Positions 62,961-64,000 of a DNA stretch of 64,000 nucleotides are shown piece after piece. Origin of the DNA: an uncultured Trichormus sp. (GTDB taxonomy: Bacteria > Cyanobacteriota > Cyanobacteriia > Cyanobacteriales > Nostocaceae); assembly GCA_936914905.1 (NCBI GenBank), contig CAKZGI010000286.1:1-64000 (forward strand). The letters are read 5' to 3'. The notes beneath the pieces are model-generated. The model searched no databases and was not told the origin of the DNA. It saw nothing but the letters and a program-made list of their open reading frames with translations. The translations under genes were made by a program, and so were the position numbers. Positions within the stretch are counted from its first letter, which is position 1. Every line of letters begins with the position of its first letter.

Positions 62961-64000
62961 ATGGTAATAAACATTCGACCCGATGAAATTAGCAGTATCA
63001 TCCGTAATCAAATTGATAAATACGTCCCAGAAGCAAAGGTTGTTAATATTGGTACTGTACCTTAAGTTGGGGATGGAATTGCACGTATCTATGGTCTTAA
63101 CAAAGTAATGGCTGGTGAATTGGTGGAATCTGAGGACGATACAGTAGGAATTGCTCCGAATCTAGAATCCGATAATGTTGGGGCTGTACCGACGGGTGAG
63201 GGTTTAACTATACAGGAGGGAAGTTCCGTAAAGGCGACGGGAAAGATTGCCCAAACCCCAGTGGGTGATTCCTTCTTAGGTCGTGTTGTAAATGCCTTAG
63301 CTGAACCCATTGATGGTAAGGGTAATATTCAAGCTTCTGAATATAGATCAATTGAATCTCCCGCTCCTGGGATTATCTCGAGACGTTCCGTGTACGAACC
63401 CCCACAAACAGGTCTCATCTCTGTTGATTCAATGATCCCTGTGGGTCGTGGTCAACGAGAATTAATAATTGGGGATAGACAGACCGGTAAAACAGCAGTA
63501 GCTACAGATACGATTCTGAATCAGAAAGGTCAAAATGTTATCTGTATCTACGTAGCTATTGGTCAAAAAGCCTCCTCTGTAGCCCAGGTAGTGAATACCT
63601 TTAAGGATCGCGGAGCCATGGAATATACCATCGTTGTGTCGGAGACAGCGAATTCTCCAGCCACTCTGCAATATCTTGCACCCTATACGGGAGCTGCTCT
63701 AGCAGAATATTTTATGTATCGCAAACAACATACCTTGATCATTTATGATGATCTTTCTAAGCAAGCCCAGGCTTATCGACAAATGTCTCTTTTGTTGAGA
63801 AGACCACCAGGGCGAGAAGCTTATCCGGGAGATGTTTTTTATTTACATTCTCGTCTTTTGGAAAGAGCGGCTAAATTAAGTCTTGATTTAGGTGAAGGTA
63901 GTATGACGGCTCTACCTATCGTGGAGACCCAGGCCGGAGATGTCTCGGCCTACATTCCCACCAATGTCATCTCTATTACCGATGGACAAATATTTCTATC
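62961..64000 (+). CDS. atpA: ATP synthase CF1 alpha subunit, 5' part (partial; one in-frame TAA)
   Basis: Alpha subunit of chloroplast ATP synthase, N-terminal about 346 codons; the gene runs off the window. Starts at ATG ([20 protein letters not shown]). Codon 35 (63063-63065) is TAA at the conserved Gln of [15 protein letters not shown], implying U-to-C editing. The P-loop is in [15 protein letters not shown]. Further conserved are [15 protein letters not shown] and [20 protein letters not shown]. Last gene of rps2-atpI-H-F-A. Confidence 0.96.

Overview
The window is part of a chloroplast genome, from the large single-copy region of a land plant. Gene content and order point to a leptosporangiate fern. 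I see 48 protein-coding genes or gene parts and 16 tRNA loci (15 ordinary, one degenerate), and no rRNA, transposase, CRISPR array or obvious foreign gene. The fern assignment rests on four points. (1) The block trnT-GGU, psbD, psbC, trnS-UGA, psbZ, trnG-GCC, trnC-GCA, petN, psbM, trnE, trnY, trnD, rpoB is rearranged relative to seed plants. (2) trnD lies on the strand opposite to trnE and trnY. (3) A degenerate trnR sits between accD and rbcL. (4) RNA editing appears to be required in both directions. I cannot name a genus or order.

Layout: the 3' end of rpoA (1-527) meets the psbB operon on the minus strand (petD, petB, psbH, psbT, psbB, with psbN antisense). clpP, the 5' exon of trans-spliced rps12, and rpl20 follow on plus; then rps18, rpl33 and psaJ on minus; trnP and trnW; petG and petL on minus; and psbE-F-L-J on plus. 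petA, cemA, ycf4, psaI, accD, the trnR remnant and rbcL are on minus. atpB-atpE, trnV, ndhC-K-J, rps4, ycf3, psaA-psaB-rps14 and trnfM are on plus, with trnM, trnF, trnL and trnS-GGA on minus among them. After the rearranged psbD-to-trnD block come rpoB, rpoC1, rpoC2, rps2, atpI, atpH, atpF and the first third of atpA.

Function: the genes encode core subunits of photosystems I and II, cytochrome b6f, ATP synthase, the NDH complex and the plastid-encoded RNA polymerase. Ribosomal proteins, Rubisco large subunit, acetyl-CoA carboxylase beta subunit, the ClpP protease and photosystem I assembly factors are also present.

The dominant signal is reliance on RNA editing. I count 19 in-frame nonsense codons in nine otherwise intact conserved genes (rpoB 7, rpoC2 3, rps2 3, and one each in psbE, petA, ycf3, rpoC1, atpI, atpA). 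All sit at sites compatible with Gln (TAA/TAG) or Arg (TGA), as U-to-C editing would restore. About 19 genes have ACG where the start belongs, implying C-to-U editing to AUG. ndhC seems to need an edit to create its stop codon. One cytidine (25907) would, if edited, both restore a conserved Trp in ndhC and create the ndhK start codon. Two tRNA anticodons (trnL, trnR) also look edit-dependent. cemA carries a frameshift at an 11-nt homopolymer that C/U editing cannot repair. All editing statements are inferences from reading frames and family conservation; no RNA data are available here.
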